This document shows positions 1 to 5,642 of a stretch of 5,642 nt of DNA, in pieces. The notes under the pieces were generated by a model. That model saw nothing but the letters and a program-made list of their open reading frames with translations, was not told the DNA's origin and did not search any database. A program made the translations under genes and the position numbers. How positions within the stretch are numbered: position 1 is the stretch's first letter; each line of letters begins with the position of its first letter. This DNA comes from Sulfurovum sp. (GTDB taxonomy: Bacteria > Campylobacterota > Campylobacteria > Campylobacterales > Sulfurovaceae). Location: contig DQVY01000268.1 in assembly GCA_015661535.1 (NCBI GenBank), forward strand, positions 1 to 5,642, given 5' to 3'.

Positions 1-407
1 CCGTTGACTTCAAGAATAATATCACCACGTAATAGTTTTCCATAGGCAGGGGCATCAATACGCACGAGATATATAGTAAAACTGCTACGCTCATAGCCAA
101 ATCCAAATCCAACAGTTTTTTGGTTGGCAAAGTCTTCATACTCTGCTTCTGTAATGGTAAAACTCCAAAGGTCGGGAGGGTTGACTCTTAGTGTATCGAC
201 CATTACTTCTGGACTTGTGAATGTTGCATAGTTTACATTGGAAGCTACCTGGTCATACCAGAGGTATTCTGTTAAAAACAAGTTGTATACAAATTGTTTT
301 TCGGCTAGAGAAAAAGCGCCATCATCGGAGGAAGATCCGCCACCTCCACCACAAGCATTTAAAAATAGAATAAGTATGGATAAGATGTACACTACGGAAC
401 GTTTCAT
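1..407 (-). CDS. S41 (C-terminal-processing) peptidase-like lipoprotein, N-terminal part
   Basis: The first 135 residues are visible; the gene continues past the left edge. The protein starts MKRSVVYILSILILFLNAC, a lipoprotein signal peptide with lipobox LNAC and Cys19 as the lipidated residue. A Gly5-Ser3-Asp2 linker follows, and Gly at +2 favours outer-membrane sorting. Residues 36-82 (around EYLWYDQV, 47-54, and DLWSF, 79-83) resemble the helical region that precedes the PDZ domain in S41 peptidase lipoproteins. From about residue 98 (GFGFGYE) to LLRGDIILEVNG at the edge it reads as a PDZ domain, which in this family presents substrate C-termini to a Ser/Lys active site. That catalytic part is not in the window, so activity is inferred. 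The start ATG overlaps the TolC stop (ATGA). A strong GAGGAG Shine-Dalgarno (413-418) sits 5 nt upstream inside the TolC gene, implying translational coupling. It could be a catalytically dead relative. Confidence 0.75.
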   Translation of the reverse strand, partial: MKRSVVYILSILILFLNACGGGGGSSSDDGAFSLAEKQFVYNLFLTEYLWYDQVASNVNYATFTSPEVMVDTLRVNPPDLWSFTITEAEYEDFANQKTVGFGFGYERSSFTIYLVRIDAPAYGKLLRGDIILEVN

Positions 408-1777
408 GATCTCTCCTCGTTTAATGTTAAACGTTTAGATTCAATTCCCATTTGGAAATCAAGATTTATTTTTAAGATGAGTAACTCATAATAATAGTTT
501 AGCAGTTTTTGCTTTGTATAGAGGGTATTCATTTCCCGTTGATTGAGAAAAATGAGTGTACTTACCCCTTCCTCAAATTTTTTATGTTCTGCTTTTTCTA
601 CTTTTTTGGCAAGAGAAATTTCTTGTTTAGAAAGAGAAATAGTCTCTTTTATCATACGCATTTTTTGCAAGATGTTGTTTATCTGGGTTGTTATTTCACG
701 TATTAATGTAGCTTTTCTACTCTCTAAAAGCAGTGCATTCTTTTGTAAAGCCTCATCACGACCTTGATACCTGCGTCTTTCAATAGGCATAGAGAGATCA
801 AAGGTGACTTTATATCCTTCATTGTATTGAAAGTCATGGCTGCCATAGAGACCAACATTAAATTTTGGATACTTCTCTAAAGTATTGAATTCCTTGTTTA
901 AACTGTTCTTTTTCTCTTGATAATTGATCTGTTTCAGTTCAGAACGGTTGTCCAGTGCTTTTTTTAAGGCTATCTCCTGTGAAAGTACATAGGGTAGATT
1001 ATGCGAAAGGGAAGGGAGCTTAAATTTTTTATTGAAGATGCTTTTGGGAATACCGAGGTATTGAAGAAAAGTATTTTTGGCATTTTCATAGGCATTCTTG
1101 GCATACAACAATCTTTGTTTTCGTTGTATCTCCAAGGATTCCATTTCAGCCAAGGCAATAGGAGGAAGTTTCCCAATTTCAATATGACGGGAGATAAAAC
1201 GTTTATTCTTTTTTGCTTTTTCAAACAGTTCTTCTTCTGTTCCGTAGATCTCTTTGTAGAGTAATATCTGATAATAGGCTTGGAAAATATTTAAATAAAG
1301 TGTATTAATGTTGACACGGCTTGTCTCTTTGTCATATTTTGTATTGAGTTTGGAAAGACCTATATCTACCATATTCTTACTCATATTATTGAGCAGAGAA
1401 AATACAGGTATTTTAACGCCTGCGAGCATTTCTCCATTTTTACCAGTCACAATATTATTGTATTCTTGGACACCTTGGGCATTACGGTAGGCTAAAGAGA
1501 GTTCCATGCCGTTAAGGAGTGGTTTTGTAATGTCTGCATACTGATAGGTTCCGCTTGTGGTGGGATATTTTTTATCATCATAACGTGTATTTATCTGTGT
1601 ATCCAGCGCACCTCGGGCAAATTTTTCTTCAGCTTCTCTGATGTAGATCTCTCCTATCATTTTATAAAAATAGGGATTCTCTTTTGTCATGTACTGTAAG
1701 ATATGTTCTTTATAAAATGTTTTTTTTGCAGCTAGCGGTGAAAGTATGATAGCAAAGATAAGAAAGTGTTTTATCAT
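404..1777 (-). CDS. TolC-family outer membrane channel protein
   Basis: 457 residues, the usual length for TolC/OEP proteins. Residues 1-17 (MIKHFLIFAIILSPLAA) form a signal peptide with likely cleavage after Ala17. Two outer-membrane efflux protein repeats are visible, at about 35-242 and 265-446. Each has a short beta-strand stretch (IPVFSLLNN near 123-131; VTFDLSMPIERRR near 324-336) flanked by long amphipathic helices, and the second ends with FEEGVSTLIFLNQRE (401-415), typical of the second-repeat helix. Known role of the family: a trimeric outer-membrane barrel with a periplasmic alpha-helical tunnel, the exit duct of type I secretion and tripartite efflux. An in-frame ATG 48 bp upstream was not chosen because it would bury the signal peptide. 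At 1777 the ATG overlaps the HlyD stop as ATGA, with GGTGGAG (1786-1792) 8 nt upstream. The substrate cannot be told from the sequence. Confidence 0.93.
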   Translation of the reverse strand: MIKHFLIFAIILSPLAAKKTFYKEHILQYMTKENPYFYKMIGEIYIREAEEKFARGALDTQINTRYDDKKYPTTSGTYQYADITKPLLNGMELSLAYRNAQGVQEYNNIVTGKNGEMLAGVKIPVFSLLNNMSKNMVDIGLSKLNTKYDKETSRVNINTLYLNIFQAYYQILLYKEIYGTEEELFEKAKKNKRFISRHIEIGKLPPIALAEMESLEIQRKQRLLYAKNAYENAKNTFLQYLGIPKSIFNKKFKLPSLSHNLPYVLSQEIALKKALDNRSELKQINYQEKKNSLNKEFNTLEKYPKFNVGLYGSHDFQYNEGYKVTFDLSMPIERRRYQGRDEALQKNALLLESRKATLIREITTQINNILQKMRMIKETISLSKQEISLAKKVEKAEHKKFEEGVSTLIFLNQREMNTLYTKQKLLNYYYELLILKINLDFQMGIESKRLTLNEERS

Positions 1778-3039
1778 TGGCTTGACTCCACCATAGCAGA
1801 AGGTAATGCCATCATACGTCTCCATATCTCATACCAGAGCGGTACAATGCCCAAGGTGACCCAAACGCTGGCTTGTGTACCTACTTTAAGCATGCCCCGT
1901 GCTGGCCAGGGATCATCATTGGCATCTTCGGTAATGATGGCATAGTAGGCACCTTTTTCATGTGAAACCCTTTCAATAGAGTTGATGATGCCTCCATAGG
2001 TCCCATGTGCTATTTTAGGCCATCCCGATATCTGCAATGCAGGCCAACCGTAAAAGATGATCCGTACCTTCAGGCCTTTTTTTATCAGGGGCATATTAAA
2101 ATCTGAGAGTTTTACACGTATGGCTCTTTTAGTCACAGCAGGAGAGAAGAAAAGTATATCTTCCCCTCTCTTGATGAGCCTGTTTTGGTTGTTTTGGTAC
2201 ACACGTAAAATGTAACCGTCACTTCTACTCACTACATCACTGCTAAGGTAACGAGAGAGGGCAATAGAGTCTCTTTTAATATTTTGTTTTAAGCTGTTTG
2301 CCATATTTTGACTGCTTACTATGTTGTTTTTGAGTTGGTTTATTTTAATATTGGTTTCTTCTATAAAACGTGTTTTTTCCTCACGCGTTATATGTAGATC
2401 TTGATGCATATTCTCTATTTTGGTGACGATCTGCTGGAGTTGTGCTGTGGTGTGTAAAAAGGTACTTTCTGTCAACTCAAGGTCACGTTTTGACTCAATG
2501 CCTTCTTTGTGTAAAGATTTAGAACGTGTATAATGTATTTTATCTATTCTTAATGTGTTGGCCAAAGCTATCTTTTGATTTTCGAGTGCTTCAATAGTGT
2601 TGTTGATCTGTTGAATTTTCTTGTTGTAGATATCTTTAGTTATGTTTAGCACATCTTGTTCTTTTACTAAATTCTCTTTAAGCCGTTCAATCTTTTCCAA
2701 TTCATTTTTATGGTTGAGTTCACTTTTTTCTTTAATGCTGAGAAGACGGTTTTGGTACTGGGCATCGAGGTCTTTCATTTTAAAAAGTTTTGTGCCTTTT
2801 TCAACAAATTGATTTTCCTTTACATAGACCTCGTCTAAAAATCCATCTACAGGTGCGGTGATCTTAAAGTCACGTTGCTGTGGGTCAAGTGCTGTCAATA
2901 CACCTGTACCTTCAATATTCTGCTGCCAGGGAAGTAAAAGCAGCAGAACAAATACAAAAAATATACCTGCAGTAATAAGCAGAAAACGTTTGATGACGGG
3001 GTGCTGCTTGACTAGTTTTAAGGCCTTAAATTCATGCAT
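1774..3039 (-). CDS. HlyD-family membrane fusion (periplasmic adaptor) protein
   Basis: 421 residues. There is a short cytoplasmic N-terminus, one membrane anchor (about 18-38), then a split biotinyl-lipoyl-like domain: first half about 57-90 (FKITAPVDGFLDEVYVKEN), second half about 268-300 (SRSDGYILRVYQNN). Between them lies a long, charged alpha-helical hairpin (about 95-262). At its tip is the RLS motif R172-x3-L176-x6-S183, with the same spacing as AcrA R128/L132/S139, a known TolC-docking signature. A beta-barrel region follows (about 303-395), and the C-terminus VPLWYEIWRRM may be amphipathic. The ALDPQQRDFKITAPVDG stretch, the GWPALQISGWP stretch and the VPLWYEIWRR end recall a HlyD subfamily encoded beside ABC exporters in diverse bacteria (from memory). 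The start ATG overlaps the permease stop by 8 bp; AAGGAG (3050-3055) lies 10 nt upstream. It should link the permease to the TolC-like channel. Confidence 0.93.
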   Translation of the reverse strand: MHEFKALKLVKQHPVIKRFLLITAGIFFVFVLLLLLPWQQNIEGTGVLTALDPQQRDFKITAPVDGFLDEVYVKENQFVEKGTKLFKMKDLDAQYQNRLLSIKEKSELNHKNELEKIERLKENLVKEQDVLNITKDIYNKKIQQINNTIEALENQKIALANTLRIDKIHYTRSKSLHKEGIESKRDLELTESTFLHTTAQLQQIVTKIENMHQDLHITREEKTRFIEETNIKINQLKNNIVSSQNMANSLKQNIKRDSIALSRYLSSDVVSRSDGYILRVYQNNQNRLIKRGEDILFFSPAVTKRAIRVKLSDFNMPLIKKGLKVRIIFYGWPALQISGWPKIAHGTYGGIINSIERVSHEKGAYYAIITEDANDDPWPARGMLKVGTQASVWVTLGIVPLWYEIWRRMMALPSAMVESSQ

Positions 3040-4000
3040 CTGAATCTTTCTCCTTACGCAATGTATGGTTTAGTTTATCTATCTTGTAAAAACCTTCAAA
3101 ACTGTCATAAATATAGTCAATCTGTTTAATGAAGTCTTTCATTGTGTAGGTAATAGAGATAATAATGATCTCTGCGGCAACAAATTCCCCAATAGGCATG
3201 GCCCCTTGAAATACGAGGTAGCCTCCTAGTATGAAGAAACTGCTTAAGATGAAACCTTCAGACACGTAAGACAATGAAAGTTGTTTAATAATAACAGAAA
3301 ATATATTATTTCGTTTATTTACAAAATCTGTAAGCAGGGCATCAAGTTTGGTATAAATATCTTCGGGATCACCGTTGGAAGAGGGAATATCTTGAATAAA
3401 ATAAATTGCTTCATGTTTAGCATTGGAACGTTCTGTTGCCAATCTGGGGCCTTCTCTACCCAAAATAATCATTATAATGGAAAATATAATAATAAAAAAT
3501 ACACCCAAGGCAAACAATGAAACATCAAAAATAAGTAATAACACAAGGCTTATGATCAGTTTTACAAGTAGTGAGGACCCGGCAAGGAGCAAATTTGGAA
3601 ACAATTTTTGTATAGAGATGACATCAAAAAAGTAGTTCATATATTTATCTAAATTTTCTTTATCTCTATGGTTTTTGTTCTCAGCTGCCAATCTGGATAT
3701 CTCAATCGCTTTGTTTACAAAGATCTTTTGTTCAAATTTTTCTATCATATAAGACTTGAGTACTTGTAGTGCTGTAATCATAAAAAAGATAATCATAATA
3801 ATAAAAGCCATAGCATAGATAGAGACAGTTGCATGTGCCAACACACTGTTGATAATAAACGCAGAGGTTAAAGGCGTCACTAGTAAAAGAACAGATTCTA
3901 TGGTAGAATAATACAATAAATAGAGAATGTTTTTTTTATCTTCCTGAATGATCTCTTTAAAATTGACAGTGATCAATGAAAGTAGTTGTAAATTAGTCAT
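3032..4000 (-). CDS. ABC exporter transmembrane domain protein without an ATP-binding domain
   Basis: 322 residues with six probable membrane helices (about 27-50, 60-80, 136-157, 160-180, 248-265, 270-286). The long cytoplasmic loops after helices 2 and 4 are as in type I (ABC_membrane) exporters. The sequence ends at about 300-322 (SFEGFYKIDKLNHTLRKEK), the place where a full exporter enters the linker to its nucleotide-binding domain. No Walker A, LSGGQ or Walker B motif is present, and there is no peptidase C39-like N-terminus. Full-length relatives are about 550-720 residues, so this is a half without its motor. The stop overlaps the HlyD start (ATGCATGA), so the short form looks like the settled gene end, not a ragged deletion. 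The ATG at 4000 has only a weak, distant Shine-Dalgarno (GAGA, 13 nt), and TAA blocks the frame just upstream. It may act with an ATPase encoded elsewhere. Confidence 0.85.
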   Translation of the reverse strand: MTNLQLLSLITVNFKEIIQEDKKNILYLLYYSTIESVLLLVTPLTSAFIINSVLAHATVSIYAMAFIIMIIFFMITALQVLKSYMIEKFEQKIFVNKAIEISRLAAENKNHRDKENLDKYMNYFFDVISIQKLFPNLLLAGSSLLVKLIISLVLLLIFDVSLFALGVFFIIIFSIIMIILGREGPRLATERSNAKHEAIYFIQDIPSSNGDPEDIYTKLDALLTDFVNKRNNIFSVIIKQLSLSYVSEGFILSSFFILGGYLVFQGAMPIGEFVAAEIIIISITYTMKDFIKQIDYIYDSFEGFYKIDKLNHTLRKEKDSDA

Positions 4001-4040
4001 AAATATTTTTTATTCTCTTCCTATAAATTATTGATCATAA

Positions 4041-4091
4041 ATGTAGCATATTGTAGCAGAGTTGGGTATCTATTTGTCTTGAAATAGCATA
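4041..4091 (-). promoter_or_regulatory. TGCTA repeats and possible promoter upstream of the exporter operon
   Basis: Three minus-strand TGCTA boxes lie at 4089-4085, 4058-4054 and 4048-4044. The last two are also followed by CA and form tandem 10-bp units. Their spacing of 31 and 10 bp is close to three turns and one turn of the helix, as expected for boxes on one face of the DNA. TACAAT (4055-4050) matches a -10 element at five of six positions, but its best -35 (AAGACA, 4080-4075) is weak and 19 bp away. The operon must start in this gap if it is not read through from the porin. Confidence 0.25.
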
Positions 4092-4130
4092 ATATTGCAG
4101 TAAAATGAAATATATACAGATTTAGGTGTG

Positions 4131-4151
4131 AAGAAAAGTAAAGACTTTACT
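4131..4151 (-). terminator. Weak candidate terminator after the porin gene
   Basis: Five bases beyond the porin stop, the minus strand has AGTAAAG-T-CTTTACT, a perfect 7-bp inverted repeat (4151-4137), followed directly by TTTCTT (4136-4131). With a five-base loop the usable stem is about 5 bp and AT-rich, so it would be weak. Its position between the porin and the exporter operon is what makes it plausible. Confidence 0.3.
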
Positions 4152-4155
4152 AGAA

Positions 4156-5442
4156 TTAGAAATTATAATTTGCGATCAGTCTTACTTGGGTATAGTCGGT
4201 CATGTTATTTGTTTTTGCATCTATATCTGCATACGCAACAACAATTTCAAAACGCTCATTAAAGCTGTATTCAAGTACAGCATCTACCTCTTCTAGATGA
4301 TAGCTATCTGCTTTGTCTGATCTAAAGTTTCCATAAGCGATTCCAGCATTTAGGTTTTCTATGCCTATGGCTTTCAAATGGTATCCAACTCCAACGGTCC
4401 ATGCCTCTCCAGCCTGTCCCATAGCATCAAGTGTCTGGTCTTCCATAGAAGTAAAGAGGGGGCCTCCTCCAAGATTTAGACTGCTTGCACCGGTGCTGCT
4501 ACTGTCCTTATTGTATGCTATTAATATATGTAAACCTATTGTTTCTGCCAGCACTTGTATACTGCCACCAAAGGTACGTGCATTTTGTTTTTCTAAAAGG
4601 CTTGTACCTGTTTGAGTGGAAGCATCGTATTGTAAACCAAGATTGATATCTATATTTGGGGCATGTAGTGTGTATGCTGCTTCTGTGTAGAGTACATTAG
4701 CAATATCTGTGTAATAATAATACCAAAATGAGAGTGATAAGTCTTTCACCCCATTGTAGAGTGCAGAAGCATAAAAGACACCATCAATCGCATCTGTTCC
4801 TAATGTTTCCCCTATGTTAACAAAGCGACTGGCATCTACGCCATTCTCCCAGCCTGCCATTTTACGAATAAATCCAGCTTGCATAGTTAGGTCTTTAACA
4901 TCAGTGTTACGAATAGTATAGGCTTCAAAGTAGTTAGGTATCATGCGAATATCATCCGGGTCAGCATGTGGTGTATCAATAATCTGCCTTCCTAATATGA
5001 CTTCAGTATTGTCCCATTTTCCTTTTAGAAATGCTTTTGTTAAGAGTATAAAACTGTTATTCTCTGCATTAAAAAAGTCATTATTGATTTGTAAATCATT
5101 TTGTTGTTTTGGTAGTTTTAAAACAGTATAGGCAGAGAGACCCAGGTTCCATCCATAGTATTTTTTACTATTTAAATGGAAATGTCCTCCCAATGCATAG
5201 GCACTCTTATTAGTGTTTGAAGCATCACTTAAAGAGATGTACCCCATGCGTATACGACCATAAGTATGATCAACAGGATTATTTTCTCCTAAAATATTTC
5301 GGACACTTTTTATTGTAATAGTGGTATTGTTTGCATCATCATGTGAATGAGACTCTTCAGTATGGGGGTATATTGGTATGAGAGAGAGTGTAAATATAGT
5401 ATAGATATAGAGTACTGTCTTTATGATTTTTCTATACTTCAT
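4156..5442 (-). CDS. OprD-type outer membrane porin
   Basis: 428 residues. Residues 1-26 resemble a signal peptide (MKYRKIIKTVLYIYTIFTLS, hydrophobic core about 9-24). A short His/Asp/Glu-rich stretch follows (HTEESHSHDD, 27-36). The rest is rich in alternating beta-strand segments with aromatic residues and ends NYNF, the C-terminal Phe recognised by the BAM machinery. GRQIIDTPHADPDDIRMIPN (151-170) and LGGGPLFTSMED (324-335) resemble conserved stretches of OprD-family porins, including those of Campylobacterota. The family forms 18-strand monomeric channels for small solutes; the solute here is unknown. I chose the ATG at 5442 because it begins the signal peptide and has GGAG (5451-5454) 8 nt upstream. 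An in-frame ATG at 5532 overlaps the preceding gene and would give 30 unconvincing extra residues. The gene appears to be its own transcription unit, separated by 155 bp from the exporter operon. Confidence 0.85.
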   Translation of the reverse strand: MKYRKIIKTVLYIYTIFTLSLIPIYPHTEESHSHDDANNTTITIKSVRNILGENNPVDHTYGRIRMGYISLSDASNTNKSAYALGGHFHLNSKKYYGWNLGLSAYTVLKLPKQQNDLQINNDFFNAENNSFILLTKAFLKGKWDNTEVILGRQIIDTPHADPDDIRMIPNYFEAYTIRNTDVKDLTMQAGFIRKMAGWENGVDASRFVNIGETLGTDAIDGVFYASALYNGVKDLSLSFWYYYYTDIANVLYTEAAYTLHAPNIDINLGLQYDASTQTGTSLLEKQNARTFGGSIQVLAETIGLHILIAYNKDSSSTGASSLNLGGGPLFTSMEDQTLDAMGQAGEAWTVGVGYHLKAIGIENLNAGIAYGNFRSDKADSYHLEEVDAVLEYSFNERFEIVVAYADIDAKTNNMTDYTQVRLIANYNF

Positions 5443-5449
5443 ATGTGAT

Positions 5450-5479
5450 ACTCCCCCCCCAATAAAATTTGGGGGGAGT
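5450..5479 (-). promoter_or_regulatory. Leader hairpin with G8 tract enclosing the porin Shine-Dalgarno
   Basis: On the minus strand the arms ACTCCCCCC (5479-5471) and GGGGGGAGT (5458-5450) are perfectly complementary over 9 bp, enclosing a 12-nt loop. The right arm is part of a run of eight G (5460-5453), and it contains the GGAG that serves the porin start 8 nt further on. In the transcript the ribosome binding site would therefore be paired. Because only six C face eight G, several pairing registers are possible. What is seen is the palindrome and the homopolymer; translational control or slippage-driven variation is inference. It lacks a U tract in the direction of transcription, so it is a poor intrinsic terminator. 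Confidence 0.6.
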
Positions 5480-5493
5480 TTATCGCAAAATAC

Positions 5494-5523
5494 CTTATAG
5501 TTAATTAAAAGAGCCACTTTCAA
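5494..5523 (-). promoter_or_regulatory. Candidate sigma70-type promoter of the porin gene
   Basis: Minus-strand TTGAAA (5523-5518) and TATAAG (5499-5494) each match the -35 and -10 consensus at five of six positions, with an 18-bp spacer. Transcription would start near 5486-5488 and give a leader of about 45 nt made up largely of the hairpin at 5450-5479. The elements overlap the 3' end of the preceding gene. In AT-rich DNA such matches also occur by chance. Confidence 0.4.
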
Positions 5524-5642
5524 ATTCCCCATTCCAACTCAGCCAATATCTTACTCCATTTTGATTAAAATTGACTCTATGAGACCCATCTTTCTATATG
5601 TGCTTTGGCATCTTCATAGCTTGAAACAGCATCAATAATAAG
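5501..5642 (-). pseudogene. 3' end of an unidentified gene, apparently frameshifted
   Basis: I do not recognise the protein. From the right edge the minus strand reads LIIDAVSSYEDAKAHIERWV and one Ser, then a TAG stop at 5579-5577. In the frame starting one base later, just after a TAG (5596-5594), a protein-like stretch runs from about 5593 to a TAA at 5503-5501: KDGSHRVNFNQNGVRYWLSW followed by NGEFESGSFN. Removing one A from the AAA at 5591-5593 would join them as AHIEDGSHRV. The visible joined C-terminus would be 46 residues. Either the gene is broken here, the sequence has an error in a short A run, or the true protein simply ends at 5577 and the second stretch is chance. The end at 5501 leaves 58 bp before the porin start. 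No domain can be named. Confidence 0.4.

Noticed and set aside
319..350. A short GGN-rich repeat in the lipoprotein gene as a possible DNA repeat element.
   Set aside because: It is simply the codons for the Gly-rich linker after the lipidated Cys, common in lipoproteins.
238..1490. Open frames on the plus strand at 238-438, 509-767, 1001-1264 and 1308-1490.
   Set aside because: They lie antisense to well-supported genes, have no recognisable domains and read as shadow frames of the minus-strand codons.
1778..1825. A longer TolC start at the in-frame ATG at 1825.
   Set aside because: It would add 16 residues ahead of an obvious signal peptide and overlap HlyD by about 50 bp; the ATGA overlap at 1774-1777 with an SD 8 nt upstream is much better.
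3032..3060. A hidden ATP-binding domain lost by a frameshift at the end of the permease gene.
   Set aside because: The HlyD gene begins at once and is intact, and none of the reading frames around here shows Walker A or LSGGQ motifs, so there is no room for a cryptic NBD downstream.
5450..5479. The G/C hairpin as an intrinsic terminator for the gene at the right edge.
   Set aside because: In the minus direction it is followed by ATCACAT and not by a U run, and it includes the porin Shine-Dalgarno; in the plus direction there is only a short TTTAT and no plus-strand gene to terminate.
5443..5532. A longer porin start at the in-frame ATG at 5532.
   Set aside because: It would put the signal peptide 30 residues in, overlaps the likely 3' end of the preceding gene, has only a poor Shine-Dalgarno and would run through the hairpin; the ATG at 5442 has a good SD and begins the signal peptide.

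Overview
The window looks like AT-rich chromosomal DNA from a member of the Campylobacterota (Epsilonproteobacteria), possibly a Sulfurovum/Sulfurimonas-type marine organism. This rests on base composition, codon use and the style of the OprD-type porin; it is an inference, because no rRNA or other marker is present. All recognisable genes lie on the minus strand, so the window is read from right to left. No tRNA, rRNA, CRISPR array or insertion sequence was seen.

Right edge (5501-5642): the 3' end of an unidentified gene. Two good reading frames meet near 5590-5594, as if one base had been gained or two lost, so it may be a frameshifted gene. Next comes an outer-membrane porin of OprD type (4156-5442). 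It has a probable sigma70-like promoter and a short leader. The leader forms a G/C-rich hairpin that contains the Shine-Dalgarno sequence and a run of eight G (minus strand), which makes it a candidate for translational control or phase variation.

After a gap of about 155 bp (a weak terminator candidate, then repeated TGCTA boxes) comes a tightly packed four-gene operon. It encodes (i) an ABC-exporter transmembrane domain with no ATP-binding domain (3032-4000), (ii) a HlyD-type periplasmic adaptor with an RLS TolC-docking motif (1774-3039), (iii) a TolC-like outer-membrane channel (404-1777), and (iv) the start of a lipoprotein that looks like an S41 (C-terminal-processing) peptidase with a PDZ domain (1-407, running off the window). 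Adjacent genes overlap by 8, 4 and 4 bp, and each ribosome binding site from the second gene on lies inside the preceding gene, so the four products are probably made together.

The operon reads as a tripartite cell-envelope export apparatus: inner-membrane permease, adaptor, outer-membrane channel. Two things are unusual. The permease has no motor domain of its own, and a probable surface or periplasmic protease is translationally coupled to the channel. No substrate gene (RTX protein, bacteriocin precursor) is visible. The missing ATPase may be encoded beyond the left edge or elsewhere in the genome.
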